From a bacterium (GTDB taxonomy: Bacteria > Vulcanimicrobiota > JABDET01), in assembly GCA_021800275.1 (NCBI GenBank), contig JAJYZB010000015.1, positions 1-53,269 of the forward strand: DNA of 53,269 nucleotides, read 5' to 3'. Both the position numbers and the translations under genes were made by a program. Every line of letters begins with the position of its first letter. Position 1 is the first letter of the stretch. Below are positions 42,169 to 50,641 of this stretch, piece after piece. Under the pieces are notes generated by a model. It ran no database searches and had not been told where the DNA came from. It worked only from the letters and a program-made list of their open reading frames with translations.

Positions 42169-42813
42169 ATGGATAGTCATTTGCCTGATTATCAGGCTCA
42201 GCTTGAACAACTTTCCCAAAAAGCTTCTCTCCTCTTCGATGAAAAGGAAAAAGCAAGGGAAACTGCTTTTGCTGTCCACAGACAAGTTATCAAGCTCTGC
42301 GGAAACAGCATTAAATCAATGCATCGCGGAGAATTTGAAAAAGCAGACTCCTGTCTGGAAAAAGCAAAGGAAGCTTTCCAATCTTTATCCTGTGTTCAAT
42401 CGCTTCACTCTGATATTTTTTATGGGGGTTTTATCCAGAGCGCGCAGAAAGAATATGCTGAAGCCAGATGCTATCAAGCCATTGTCCTATCGAAACCGAT
42501 CCCCTCTATGGAAGAGCTGCAGATAGATTTAGCTCCTTATTTAAATGGACTAGGCGAAGCGATCGGAGAATTGAGACGGTATATTATGGATCATCTCCGT
42601 CAGGGAGATTTTACCAGAATCGAAGAATTCTTGAAGATCATGGATGAAATTTACTTTGTTCTAAATGCTGTTGATTACCCTGATGCCTTAACCCTTGGAC
42701 TGAGAAGAACCTGTGATATAGCGCGATCTCTAGTGGAAAAAACGAGAGGAGACTTAACCAATGCTCTTCAACAGAAAAGGCTGGAAGAAGCGCTTCAAAA
42801 TCATCGGGGGTAA
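42169..42813 (+). CDS. Translin-family protein
   Basis: 214 residues, all helical. Matches the translin fold pattern: RQVIKLCGNSIKSMHRGEFEKA, EYAEARCYQAIVLSKPIPS, APYLNGLGEAIGELRRYIMD, and the signature VDYPDALTLGLRRTCDIARSLVEKTRGDL. Translins are ring-forming single-stranded nucleic-acid binders of eukaryotes and archaea. Bacterial members are scarce and uncharacterised. It converges on phoU (18 nt between stops) at the end of the pst operon. No clear ribosome site. Confidence 0.8.
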   Translation: MDSHLPDYQAQLEQLSQKASLLFDEKEKARETAFAVHRQVIKLCGNSIKSMHRGEFEKADSCLEKAKEAFQSLSCVQSLHSDIFYGGFIQSAQKEYAEARCYQAIVLSKPIPSMEELQIDLAPYLNGLGEAIGELRRYIMDHLRQGDFTRIEEFLKIMDEIYFVLNAVDYPDALTLGLRRTCDIARSLVEKTRGDLTNALQQKRLEEALQNHRG

Positions 42814-42831
42814 CAGCGCACAGGATGGAAT

Positions 42832-43488
42832 CTATAACTCTTCTCTGTGATGTTTGATGACTTTCCCAGCAGCGATAAAAATGACATCTTCCCCAATATT
42901 AGTGGATAAATCTGCGACTCTCTCCAGATTGGAAGAAACTCGAATCAAGTGGAGAGACCGCTCAATAACCAATGGATCTGCTCCCATGTAAGCAATTAAT
43001 TCACGTAGAATCTGGTTTCTTAACCCATCTACAACACTGTCTCTTTCACAAACTTTCTTGGCAAGATTAGAGTCCTCGGCAATAAATGACTGAATGCTGT
43101 CCTTCAACATCCCTATCGTTTCATCCGCCATTTTAGGCAGATCTATCAAAGGCTTTACCGGAGGGCGCTCAATCAAATATTGGCTGCTCAAAGAAATATT
43201 AACCGCATGATCTCCCATTCTTTCCAGATCGTTAGACATTTTTAGAATCATAAGAATGGATCGGAGTTCTTTAGCTTTAGGTTCATACTGGGCAATCAAG
43301 CTGGTGCAGTGTTCATCCATCATGATTTCAAAATCATTCACTGCTGGCTCATCTTTTACGATCACCTCTTCTAACAGAATCTTGTCTTTATTGAGCAGTC
43401 CCTGGATGCTTTTTTCAATCATCCTTTCAACCAAAGTGGCATAATCCACCAAGCTCGATTTTAACTGCTGCAGTTTTTCTTCCAGCAT
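42832..43488 (-). CDS. phoU: Phosphate transport regulator PhoU
   Basis: 218 residues, two PhoU helical repeats (about 1-105 and 112-212): DEPAVNDFEIMMDEHC, LILKMSNDLERMGDHAVNIS and IRVSSNLERVADLSTNIGEDV. PhoU links the Pst transporter to the PhoR kinase and turns off the regulon in high phosphate. GGGAGGGG precedes the ATG. It lies 12 nt downstream of pstB, the last gene of the operon. Confidence 0.96.
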   Translation of the reverse strand: MLEEKLQQLKSSLVDYATLVERMIEKSIQGLLNKDKILLEEVIVKDEPAVNDFEIMMDEHCTSLIAQYEPKAKELRSILMILKMSNDLERMGDHAVNISLSSQYLIERPPVKPLIDLPKMADETIGMLKDSIQSFIAEDSNLAKKVCERDSVVDGLRNQILRELIAYMGADPLVIERSLHLIRVSSNLERVADLSTNIGEDVIFIAAGKVIKHHREEL

Positions 43489-43500
43489 ATCCCCTCCCTG

Positions 43501-44259
43501 TTACCCGAATTTTCCGCTCAAATACTCTTCTGTCCTCTTATCTTTAGGAACAGTGAACAATTTTTCTGTTTGATCGCACTCGACAAGTTCACCTAAATAC
43601 AAGAAAACAGCATAATCTGAAACTCTGGCTGCCTGCGCGATGTTATGGGTAACAATCACAATGGTTACCGTTTTTTTTAATTCCACGATCAACTCTTCGA
43701 TCTTTTGGATCGCTTTTGGATCAATTGCCGAAGTGGGTTCATCTAAAAGCAAAACTTCAGGGCTCATTTCAAGAGCTCTGGCAATACAAAGTCTCTGCTG
43801 CTGTCCTCCTGAAAGAAAAGTCCCTTTTTGATGCAGACAATCTTTAACCTCATTCCATAAAGCTGCTTTTTTAAGAGATTCTTCGACAATCCGATCTTTT
43901 TCCTGTTTGCTCAATTTAATCCCTGTCAATTTGTAACCTGCAATCACATTGTCATAAATGCTCATTGTTGGAAATGGGTTAGGCCTTTGAAAAACCATTC
44001 CAATCTTTCTCCTGACTTGAATCGGATTCATCTGATAAACATCCTGGCCATTTAACAGAACACTTCCTGAAACAGCTGCAGAAGGAACCAGTTCATGCAT
44101 TCGATTGATGCATCTGACAAGAGTTGTTTTTCCGCAGCCTGATGGTCCCATAATGGCTGTCAGTTTGTTTTTAGGAAAAGACAGAGTTATATCTTTCAAA
44201 ATTGAGTTTCCATTAAATGAAGCAGACAAATTTTTAATTTCTAAGACTGAACTTTCCAT
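43501..44259 (-). CDS. pstB: Phosphate ABC transporter ATPase PstB
   Basis: 252 residues. Walker A GPSGCGKTT, signature LSGGQQQR, Walker B VLLLDEPTSAIDP, and the PstB-typical VFQRPNPFPTMSIYDNV. It powers high-affinity phosphate import. Overlaps the pstA 3' end by 19 nt. Confidence 0.97.
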   Translation of the reverse strand: MESSVLEIKNLSASFNGNSILKDITLSFPKNKLTAIMGPSGCGKTTLVRCINRMHELVPSAAVSGSVLLNGQDVYQMNPIQVRRKIGMVFQRPNPFPTMSIYDNVIAGYKLTGIKLSKQEKDRIVEESLKKAALWNEVKDCLHQKGTFLSGGQQQRLCIARALEMSPEVLLLDEPTSAIDPKAIQKIEELIVELKKTVTIVIVTHNIAQAARVSDYAVFLYLGELVECDQTEKLFTVPKDKRTEEYLSGKFG

Positions 44260-45086
44260 TTAGCCACCAAAAATTTTGAAATCAAATTCAATGACATCAC
44301 CAGAAAAATCAAAAACACAGAAGCTCCCCATGCCAGATTCTGCCAACTGTGATAAGGACTCAGCGCGTAATTAAAAATAAGAAGGGGTAAAGCATTGGCC
44401 GGTTTAAAAAGGCGATAGCTCATAAAAGGATTGCCAAAAGCAGTAAATAGAAGTGGAGCTGTTTCACCAATCACCCTGGAAACCCCTAACAAAATCCCTG
44501 TGACAATCCCGCTCAAGCCTGTTGGGACAATCACTTTTAAAATAGTGGAAGTATAAGAAGCCCCGAGAGCTAAAGAAGCCTCTTTCAAAGTATTGGGAAC
44601 AAGTTTTAAAGTTTCTTCAGTGCTTTGGACAATAATTGGAATCATTAAAAACCCTAAAGCAGCACCTCCCGAAAATACCGAAAAGGCTCCTGATGGTTTA
44701 ACAATCCATAGATAAGCGACAATACCAGCCACAATAGAAGGAACTCCCTGCAAAATTCGGTTCGAAATTCTGACTGCTCTGGCTGTTAAACTGTCCTGAT
44801 TCTCCGACAGATAAATCCCTATTAGAACTCCAAGAGGAATCGAAAAAGCGCTCGCTGTCAATACTAAAAGCGCTGTGCCAACTATCGCATTCGAAATTCC
44901 TCCTCCTGGCTCTCCTGCTGGTTTAGGAAGGCTGGTTAGAAACCCCCAATTAATGACAGTTAACCCATTTTTCAAAATATAAAAAAGAATAAAAAGAAGA
45001 GGAAGGATTGTCAGAGACGCAAAGAAAATAATAGCCGCGAAAAAAAAACGATCTTTTGCCAATCTGATCCAGTTGGAAGTCCCCAT
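44241..45086 (-). CDS. pstA: Phosphate ABC transporter permease PstA
   Basis: 281 residues from the ATG at 45086, which shares TGATG with the pstC stop. Six membrane helices and the permease loop KEASLALGASYTSTILKVIVP. LTSLPKPAGEPGGGISNAIVGT is a PstA motif. Stop is TAG, showing that TAG ends translation here. It forms the channel with PstC. Confidence 0.96.
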   Translation of the reverse strand: MGTSNWIRLAKDRFFFAAIIFFASLTILPLLFILFYILKNGLTVINWGFLTSLPKPAGEPGGGISNAIVGTALLVLTASAFSIPLGVLIGIYLSENQDSLTARAVRISNRILQGVPSIVAGIVAYLWIVKPSGAFSVFSGGAALGFLMIPIIVQSTEETLKLVPNTLKEASLALGASYTSTILKVIVPTGLSGIVTGILLGVSRVIGETAPLLFTAFGNPFMSYRLFKPANALPLLIFNYALSPYHSWQNLAWGASVFLIFLVMSLNLISKFLVAKWKVQS

Positions 45087-45958
45087 CACGAGCCCTGAAA
45101 ACTCATTCTTTTCACGACAAAATCCCCCAGAATATTGGTTACTGCGGTCAAAACAAAGAGAATTAGTCCGAGTTCAATTAAAGAGGAGAGATGAAGCCTT
45201 CCTGCGGCTTCTGTAAATTCATTAGCTATCACGCTGGCAATCGTATTTCCTGGGCTGAGGAAACTCTTCGGGAGGAAATCAGAATTTCCAATCACCATGG
45301 TCACTGCCATGGTCTCGCCAAGGGCTCTTCCAAAGGCTAGCAAAACCCCTCCAAAAATCCCCGAATACGAATAAGGAAGAGCTACAAATTTAACAACTTC
45401 ATATCGTGTAGCGCCCAAAGAATACGCCGCCTCTTTAATCTCGGGAGGAACAAGCTTCAAAATCTCAATCGAAAGAAAAGCAGAATAAGGAATAATCATG
45501 ATGGACAACACTAAAGAAGCCGCAAGCAGTCCTACTCCATAAGGAGCAGCATGAATTTTAAGTTCTACCCATCGAACTATCGGGACCAGCACAAAAAGCC
45601 CCCAGAAACCATAAATAACAGATGGTATTCCTGCCAACAGTTCAATCACAGATTTAAAAACCGCAGAAAAAAAACGATTATTCAGGTATTCTCCCAGAAG
45701 GATTGAAATTGAAAGAGAAAACGGGAGGGAAATCAAGAGAGCAGCAGTTGAAGTCAAAAAAGTCCCAATTAAAAATGGACAAGCCCCAAATTTTTTTGAT
45801 ATTGGATTCCAGCTCCTGCCAATGACAAAAAACAAACCAAAAGACCTCAATGAAGGAAGACTGCTCAAACAAAGAGTTATAAAGATGGCTGACAATAAAA
45901 TCAGCAGAAAAACTCCTGACAAAAAAAGGAGTAAACGAAAGAATGTATCGCTCCTCAC
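45086..45958 (-). CDS. pstC: Phosphate ABC transporter permease PstC
   Basis: 290 residues from a GTG at 45958. Motifs: NPISKKFGACPFLIGTFLTS, ELLAGIPSVIYGFWGLF and KEAAYSLGATRYEVVKFVALP. The start is unclear: the best ribosome site, GAGGAG, lies inside the frame with no start codon at proper distance after it. Next in-frame candidates are TTG. Gap of 30 nt after pstS. Confidence 0.95.
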   Translation of the reverse strand: MRSDTFFRLLLFLSGVFLLILLSAIFITLCLSSLPSLRSFGLFFVIGRSWNPISKKFGACPFLIGTFLTSTAALLISLPFSLSISILLGEYLNNRFFSAVFKSVIELLAGIPSVIYGFWGLFVLVPIVRWVELKIHAAPYGVGLLAASLVLSIMIIPYSAFLSIEILKLVPPEIKEAAYSLGATRYEVVKFVALPYSYSGIFGGVLLAFGRALGETMAVTMVIGNSDFLPKSFLSPGNTIASVIANEFTEAAGRLHLSSLIELGLILFVLTAVTNILGDFVVKRMSFQGS

Positions 45959-45988
45959 TGCCTGGATCCCAATAAAAATCTGTAGGTA

Positions 45989-47062
45989 TTACAACAAGGG
46001 CTTCCCATTATAGGTAACAGATTTAAGAATTTTTTCATCCAACTTCACAACTTTAGGAGGGAGTGGAGCATAATCCATTGGTTTTGTGAATTTCTGCCCA
46101 TGATGAATCATCCACCACAAAAGTTCAACTAACTCTTTCGCTCTCTGTTTTGTTCTTCCATTATAATTTTGTTCTTTATAGAAAAGAAGCCAGGTAAATC
46201 CACTAATTGGATAGGCTCCAGCAACTTTGGAGTTTGTAACTAATATTCTGGTATCAGGAGGGAGTTTAACATTTCCAGCAAGGCTGATTGATTTTAAAGT
46301 GGGTTTTATAAATTTTTTATGCGCATTCATCACCATTCCATAGGACATCTTGTTCTGAAGCGCATAGATTAAAGTAATGTACCCAATACTCCCAGGAGTC
46401 TTTTCAATCAAACCGGCGACCCCGGCATTTCCCTTAGCTCCTAAGCCATTAGGCCAAGAAACAGCCAATCCATGTCCAACTTTTTTCTTCCATGCCGAGC
46501 TGACTTTCGATAGATAGCTGGTAAAAATCCCCGTATCTCCACTCCCATCTGTTCTGTGAACTGTCATAATCGGAAGATCAGGAAGATGAACTCCCGGATC
46601 TGCTTTTTCAATCGCGGGAGCATTCCATTTTTTTATGGTTCCTAGAAAAATCCCGGCAAGAATTTGTGGGGTAAACCTTATTTCTAGTTTTCCAGGGAGA
46701 TTATAAGTCATTGCTACAGCTCCCATACAGGTAGGCATATTTAAAATTGCGTCATGGGTCCTTTTCATTTGTGCGCTGGTCAAGTAAACATCTGAAGCTC
46801 CAAAATCAACAGTCTTATTGAACAACTGTCTCTGTCCACCCCCTGAACCAATTGGTTCATAATTGACCTTCAGTCCATGTTTTTTATAATAAGCCTGAAA
46901 CATTTTTGAATAAAGCGGATACCCAAAGGTTGAACCAGCTCCTAAAAGAGTTGCCAGTTTTGAGGATGAACTCCTTGAAACTGAAGTGGGCTTGTGCGAA
47001 GAACAAGAAGAAAGAGCGAATGCTAATGCTCCCATTAGAATTAACATTGAAATTCGTTTCAT
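45989..47062 (-). CDS. pstS: Periplasmic phosphate-binding lipoprotein PstS
   Basis: 357 residues. Lipoprotein signal (KRISMLILMGALAF, lipobox LSSC at C20), a Ser-rich linker, then the PstS fold: LLGAGSTFGYPLYSKMF, YEPIGSGGGQRQL, VDFGASDVYL, HRTDGSGDTGIFTSYL and GKGNxGVAGLI-like KGNAGVAGLIEKTPGSIGY. These Ser/Thr/Gly/Arg/Asp residues bind phosphate. First gene of pstSCAB-phoU. The mature protein is Lys-rich. A Pho-box promoter lies 49-104 nt upstream. Confidence 0.97.
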   Translation of the reverse strand: MKRISMLILMGALAFALSSCSSHKPTSVSRSSSSKLATLLGAGSTFGYPLYSKMFQAYYKKHGLKVNYEPIGSGGGQRQLFNKTVDFGASDVYLTSAQMKRTHDAILNMPTCMGAVAMTYNLPGKLEIRFTPQILAGIFLGTIKKWNAPAIEKADPGVHLPDLPIMTVHRTDGSGDTGIFTSYLSKVSSAWKKKVGHGLAVSWPNGLGAKGNAGVAGLIEKTPGSIGYITLIYALQNKMSYGMVMNAHKKFIKPTLKSISLAGNVKLPPDTRILVTNSKVAGAYPISGFTWLLFYKEQNYNGRTKQRAKELVELLWWMIHHGQKFTKPMDYAPLPPKVVKLDEKILKSVTYNGKPLL

Positions 47063-47110
47063 AAATCCTCCTTGAAAAAATTTAAACAGGTTTACCAGTT
47101 GCCAATTTTT

Positions 47111-47166
47111 AGAATAGCGATTGGTTTATTAAAAGTCCACTAAGAAGGGGTTAAGAAAAGGTTAAG
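47111..47166 (-). promoter_or_regulatory. Pho-box promoter of pstS
   Basis: On the minus strand, CTTAACC (from 47166), CTTAACC (from 47155) and CTTAGTG (from 47144) are spaced 11 nt. The -10 box TATTCT is at 47116-47111, starting 28 nt after the last repeat begins. The first repeat overlaps the phoR stop codon. Layout matches the other three Pho-type promoters in this window. Confidence 0.85.
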
Positions 47167-48247
47167 AGCCTTGTAAAAAGGGAAGGGTAAAATAAAAAAC
47201 AGCCCCTTGATTTTCTTTACTCTCAGCCCAAATTTTCCCGCCGTGCCGCTCCACCGCATGTTTTGCAATACTTAATCCCAAGCCCGTGCCGCCAAGAGCT
47301 CTTGAACGAGATTTATCAACACGATAAAATCGTTCAAAAATTCGAGACAGATGCTCTTCAGGGATGCCTATCCCAGAATCTTTAACCCAGCCTAAGATAT
47401 TTGTTTTTTCATTCTTTATGCCAATTTCAAGGCTTCCTCCGGCAGGAGAGTATTTCAACGCGTTTTCCATTAAATTTCTAAAAAGTCTCTCCAAATCCGC
47501 AGCTGAAGCAGTCAGAGAAATCTTCTCTTCCTGAACATTAAAAACCAGTCGCAGTGATTTCTCCTGGATTCTTGTTTCATAAAATGACAGCCATTCTTTA
47601 AAAAGTTTCACTATGTCAAGGGACTCTTTAGCGAACTCTTTTTCTCTTTCCATTTCTGACAGGTCTAAAAGATCTTGAATAATAGCATTCAAACGATTGA
47701 CTTCCCGATTCATCATAGTCATAAACTTAGTTCTTGAATCCTGGTTCTCAAGTCCGCCAACCTCAAACGCATCCAGCAGGGCTTGAAGTCCTGCCGCAGG
47801 AGAACGCAGCTCGTGTGAAGCATTTGCGACAAACACTTTTCGCAGTTCTTCTACTCTTTGCGATTCAGTAATGTCTCTTAAAACAAGTCCTTTTGCAATT
47901 AATCTCCCTTCCTGATTTTTAGGAAAAAAAACTCGAAAAGACAAAATTCTACTTTTATGCTGAACAACAGTCTGATCAGATACTTCTTTTTCCTGAATTA
48001 AGGGTTCAAAGAAAAAACCAAGCTCATTCTCGGTAAAATCTTTCAAAGATCGTCTCAAAAGTTTATTGGTGCGAATATTTAAAAATTCCGAGGCGGCTTC
48101 ATTTACAACCAAAATTCGATTCAAGGGATCGGCTACTACAATACCTTCTTTTAAATTAGAAAGCACGGCAAATAATTTTTCTTTTTCACTGGCAAGCTCA
48201 TTGATCTTTTCTTTTAAATCGTCAATATCTGCTGTTTTAAAACTCAA
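47162..48247 (-). CDS. phoR: PhoR-type sensor histidine kinase without membrane segments
   Basis: 361 residues from a TTG start that overlaps the phoB stop, with AAGGG 7 nt upstream. A short coiled N-terminus, a PAS domain (about 24-130), HisKA with His145 (ASHELRSPAAG), and HATPase_c with N box (ENALKYSP), DSGIGIP and GGTGLGLSIAKH. PhoR normally has an N-terminal membrane region; none is seen here, so the kinase appears soluble or held by partners such as PhoU. It phosphorylates PhoB. Confidence 0.93.
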   Translation of the reverse strand: MSFKTADIDDLKEKINELASEKEKLFAVLSNLKEGIVVADPLNRILVVNEAASEFLNIRTNKLLRRSLKDFTENELGFFFEPLIQEKEVSDQTVVQHKSRILSFRVFFPKNQEGRLIAKGLVLRDITESQRVEELRKVFVANASHELRSPAAGLQALLDAFEVGGLENQDSRTKFMTMMNREVNRLNAIIQDLLDLSEMEREKEFAKESLDIVKLFKEWLSFYETRIQEKSLRLVFNVQEEKISLTASAADLERLFRNLMENALKYSPAGGSLEIGIKNEKTNILGWVKDSGIGIPEEHLSRIFERFYRVDKSRSRALGGTGLGLSIAKHAVERHGGKIWAESKENQGAVFYFTLPFLQGS

Positions 48248-48950
48248 AACGATACCCTTTTCTTTTTACTGTAAGAATATGTTTAGGATGCGATGGATCT
48301 ATCTCCAATTTTTGTCTTAACCAGTGAATGTGAATTTCAAGAGTTTTTGGATCTCCAACAAAATCCTCTCCCCAGACTTTTTTGAGCATCTCTTCTTTTG
48401 AGATAATATTTCCGTTTGCGGCAGCTAAACAGATTAAAAGATCCCACTCTTTTGGAGACAGATCAATTGTTTTTCCAGCTCGCTTAGCAACCCTTTTTTC
48501 CCAGTCCAGTTCGAACGCCTTTTCAATTTTCGCTTCATCTCCTTTTTTTCTCCGCAGCACGGTTTTAATTCGAGCTTCCAATTCACGGGTCGAAAAAGGC
48601 TTGATGACATAATCATCAGCGCCGAGTTCAAGTCCAACCACTCTATCTGTTTCAGAGGATCGCGCAGAAATCATTATGATGGGAATCGGATTTTCCTGTT
48701 TCTGGACCAGCCTGCAAATTTCAAATCCATCAGTTCCTGGGAGCATGACATCCAGGAGGATTAAATCAGGTCTGTATGATTTTAAAGTTGTTAAAGCTTC
48801 GTTTCCATCTAAAGCCAGTTTTACTTGATAACCATATTTTTCGAGAGAAAATGTGAGGGATTCTGCTAAAGATTCTTCATCTTCAACCACTAACAAAGAA
48901 GCCACAAACTTTTTTTCAATAAAGTTTGTGGCTTTCCTCTTTTTTCCCAA
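48237..48950 (-). CDS. phoB: PhoB-type response regulator
   Basis: 237 residues from a TTG at 48950. A shorter form from GTG 48905 (MASLLVVEDE) fits the family length better, but has no ribosome site and lies in a hairpin. The receiver domain has Glu24/Asp25, phosphoacceptor Asp67 (LLDVMLPGTDG) and Lys in VIKPFS. The OmpR-type winged helix has LSPKEWDLLICLA, VWGEDFVGDPKTLEIHIHWLRQKLE and VKRKGYRFEF. Probable regulator of the Pho-box promoters. It is 15 nt downstream of the MFS gene. Confidence 0.94.
   Translation of the reverse strand: MGKKRKATNFIEKKFVASLLVVEDEESLAESLTFSLEKYGYQVKLALDGNEALTTLKSYRPDLILLDVMLPGTDGFEICRLVQKQENPIPIIMISARSSETDRVVGLELGADDYVIKPFSTRELEARIKTVLRRKKGDEAKIEKAFELDWEKRVAKRAGKTIDLSPKEWDLLICLAAANGNIISKEEMLKKVWGEDFVGDPKTLEIHIHWLRQKLEIDPSHPKHILTVKRKGYRFEF
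48899..48934 (-). repeat. 14-bp perfect inverted repeat at the phoB start
   Basis: AAGCCACAAACTTT at 48899-48912 is perfectly complementary to 48921-48934, with an 8-nt loop. It lies just after the TTG start of phoB and its distal arm holds the alternative GTG start (48905-48903). It could dampen transcription from the MFS gene or mask phoB initiation. The T-rich stretch after it is weak for a classical terminator. Confidence 0.7.
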
Positions 48951-48965
48951 GAGAAGCCTGCGGTC

Positions 48966-50447
48966 TTATGACACCATTTCAAAGGAAGCTTGAGTTGAAT
49001 GAGAATCCTCTAGATATTGATTTTCTTCACTCACTTCTGCCAGGGAAACATTTTTAGGTTCAGGCAGACAGGTTAAAGTCAGGAATGCTCCTAAAATTGA
49101 AATACTGGCAAGGATGGCAAAAGTTCCAGGAATCTTTGCCTCTGCCAAGAGAAAAGGAAACAAAAACGTTCCAATAAAAGCTCCAATCTTGCCGAATCCT
49201 GCTGAAATTCCATCTCCAAATCCTCTTAAAGGAGTTGGAAAAACTTCTGAGGGGTAAACAAATGTGGTTGTATTTGGCCCAAACTCTGTGAAAACATAGC
49301 TTAAACCAAACACAAACAAAAAGGGTATGGCTGCTAAAGCAAAACCAAACCATGATGTCAAAGAAATCACTAAATAGGCGAGAGCCATTCCAACAAAACC
49401 CAGGGTTTGTATCGTCTTTCTTCCTAGTTTATCCATGTTGAAAGCCGCGACGAAATAAAAGGGAGCTGCAAAAATGACAAAAACTGCAGCAGACGCCATC
49501 AACCCTTGAAGAAAAGTGGCATGAGGAAGAAATGATTTCATAACCAGCGGCCATGAAATTGAATTGCCATAAAAAGCCCAGTCCAGAAGGAACCAACTTC
49601 CTGCAGTCCCAAGCAGCCTTATGTTGTTTGGATACCTAAAAAGGTCTGATACTTTTGTTTTTAATTTAAAAGATTTGCCATTTTTCTTAACGGGAATAAG
49701 GGTCCCTGTGATATCTTTAACTGCATGAGCAGCTGCCTCTGGATCTCCAGCAGCGGAAAGAGAGAAATGCGGAGTCTCTTTAATCATCCGTCTTAAATAA
49801 ATGACACTGGCTGCTGGAAGAGCGCCAAGCCCTAACAATATCCTCCATGCCAGCGCATGAGGAACTCCCAGGTAAAGGATAAGGACAGCGGCAATGGGAC
49901 CTGCAATCATTCCGAGTCCTTGAAACGAAAAAACGAGTGAAACTAGTTTCCCTCGATCCTTTCTATTCGAGTATTCGCTCATAATGACAGCGCTGATTGG
50001 GTAATCTCCTCCAATCCCAATGCCGAGAATAAATCTCCAGACAATCAACTGTAAAATACTTTGAGAAAAAGCTGAACCAATGGCAGCGACGGTTAAGATA
50101 ATCACTTCAATGCCGTAAATTGTCTTTCTGCCAAACACATCAGCCGCTTTCCCAAAAATAAAAGCCCCAAGGGCAGCGGCAATTAAAGAAGTAGATCCCA
50201 GTATGGCAATCTGATAAGTTGTAAGATGCCATATCGGTGTTAACAGAGCAATGACTACCCCTATTACAAAAAGATCATACGCATCGGTAAAAAAACCCAT
50301 GCCTGAAGTAAACATGGTTTTTAAATGATGTTTGACCAAACCGGATTCATCCATTTTGGATAAAAGCTCTTTTCTTATTTTTGAATGAGAGTCATCCACA
50401 GTCTTGAGATTTCCCCCAATTTTGCTGCTATTTGTTACACGATTCAT
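48966..50447 (-). CDS. MFS phosphate permease (PHS/Pho84-like family)
   Basis: 493 residues, 12 membrane helices. Signatures of the phosphate:H+ symporter branch: MGFFTDAYDLFVIGV, FGKAADVFGRKT, RFILGIGIGGDYPISAVIMSEY, long central loop, DWAFYGNSISWPLV and FGPNTTTFVYPSEVFPTPLRGFGDG. It would take up phosphate by proton symport next to the ABC route. Expression from a Pho-box promoter and co-transcription with phoB and phoR are indicated. C-terminal tail is Glu/Ser-rich. Confidence 0.92.
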   Translation of the reverse strand: MNRVTNSSKIGGNLKTVDDSHSKIRKELLSKMDESGLVKHHLKTMFTSGMGFFTDAYDLFVIGVVIALLTPIWHLTTYQIAILGSTSLIAAALGAFIFGKAADVFGRKTIYGIEVIILTVAAIGSAFSQSILQLIVWRFILGIGIGGDYPISAVIMSEYSNRKDRGKLVSLVFSFQGLGMIAGPIAAVLILYLGVPHALAWRILLGLGALPAASVIYLRRMIKETPHFSLSAAGDPEAAAHAVKDITGTLIPVKKNGKSFKLKTKVSDLFRYPNNIRLLGTAGSWFLLDWAFYGNSISWPLVMKSFLPHATFLQGLMASAAVFVIFAAPFYFVAAFNMDKLGRKTIQTLGFVGMALAYLVISLTSWFGFALAAIPFLFVFGLSYVFTEFGPNTTTFVYPSEVFPTPLRGFGDGISAGFGKIGAFIGTFLFPFLLAEAKIPGTFAILASISILGAFLTLTCLPEPKNVSLAEVSEENQYLEDSHSTQASFEMVS

Positions 50448-50527
50448 TCACTCACCTCCATCTATAAAGCGTTTTAAACGCTTCTGCTCTTTTCGCGATC
50501 CTGCCATGGCGGCATCAGCTTACTACC

Positions 50528-50572
50528 AGTATAACTACAAGGGGGCTTAAAGTCCACTAACACAGGGTTAAT
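50528..50572 (-). promoter_or_regulatory. Pho-box promoter of the MFS-phoBR operon
   Basis: On the minus strand ATTAACC (from 50572) and GTTAGTG (from 50561) are 11 nt apart. The -10 box TATACT is at 50533-50528, again 28 nt from the last repeat. The stretch TTAGTGGACTTT is identical to that in the pstS promoter. The start codon is 80 nt downstream. Confidence 0.8.
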
Positions 50573-50580
50573 AACTTTTT

Positions 50581-50625
50581 CTTAATGGATCTTTAATTGC
50601 ATGAAAAAGGAATACAGGGTATAAT
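50581..50625 (+). promoter_or_regulatory. Pho-box promoter of the ppx-kinase operon
   Basis: Facing the other way, CTTAATG (50581) and TTTAATT (50592) are 11 nt apart. A perfect TATAAT is at 50620-50625, starting 28 nt after the second repeat. A TTGCAT at 50597 sits 17 nt upstream of the -10 and could act as a -35. The ppx ATG is 16 nt downstream, giving a very short leader. Confidence 0.75.
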
Positions 50626-50641
50626 GATATCAGGTTAATAG

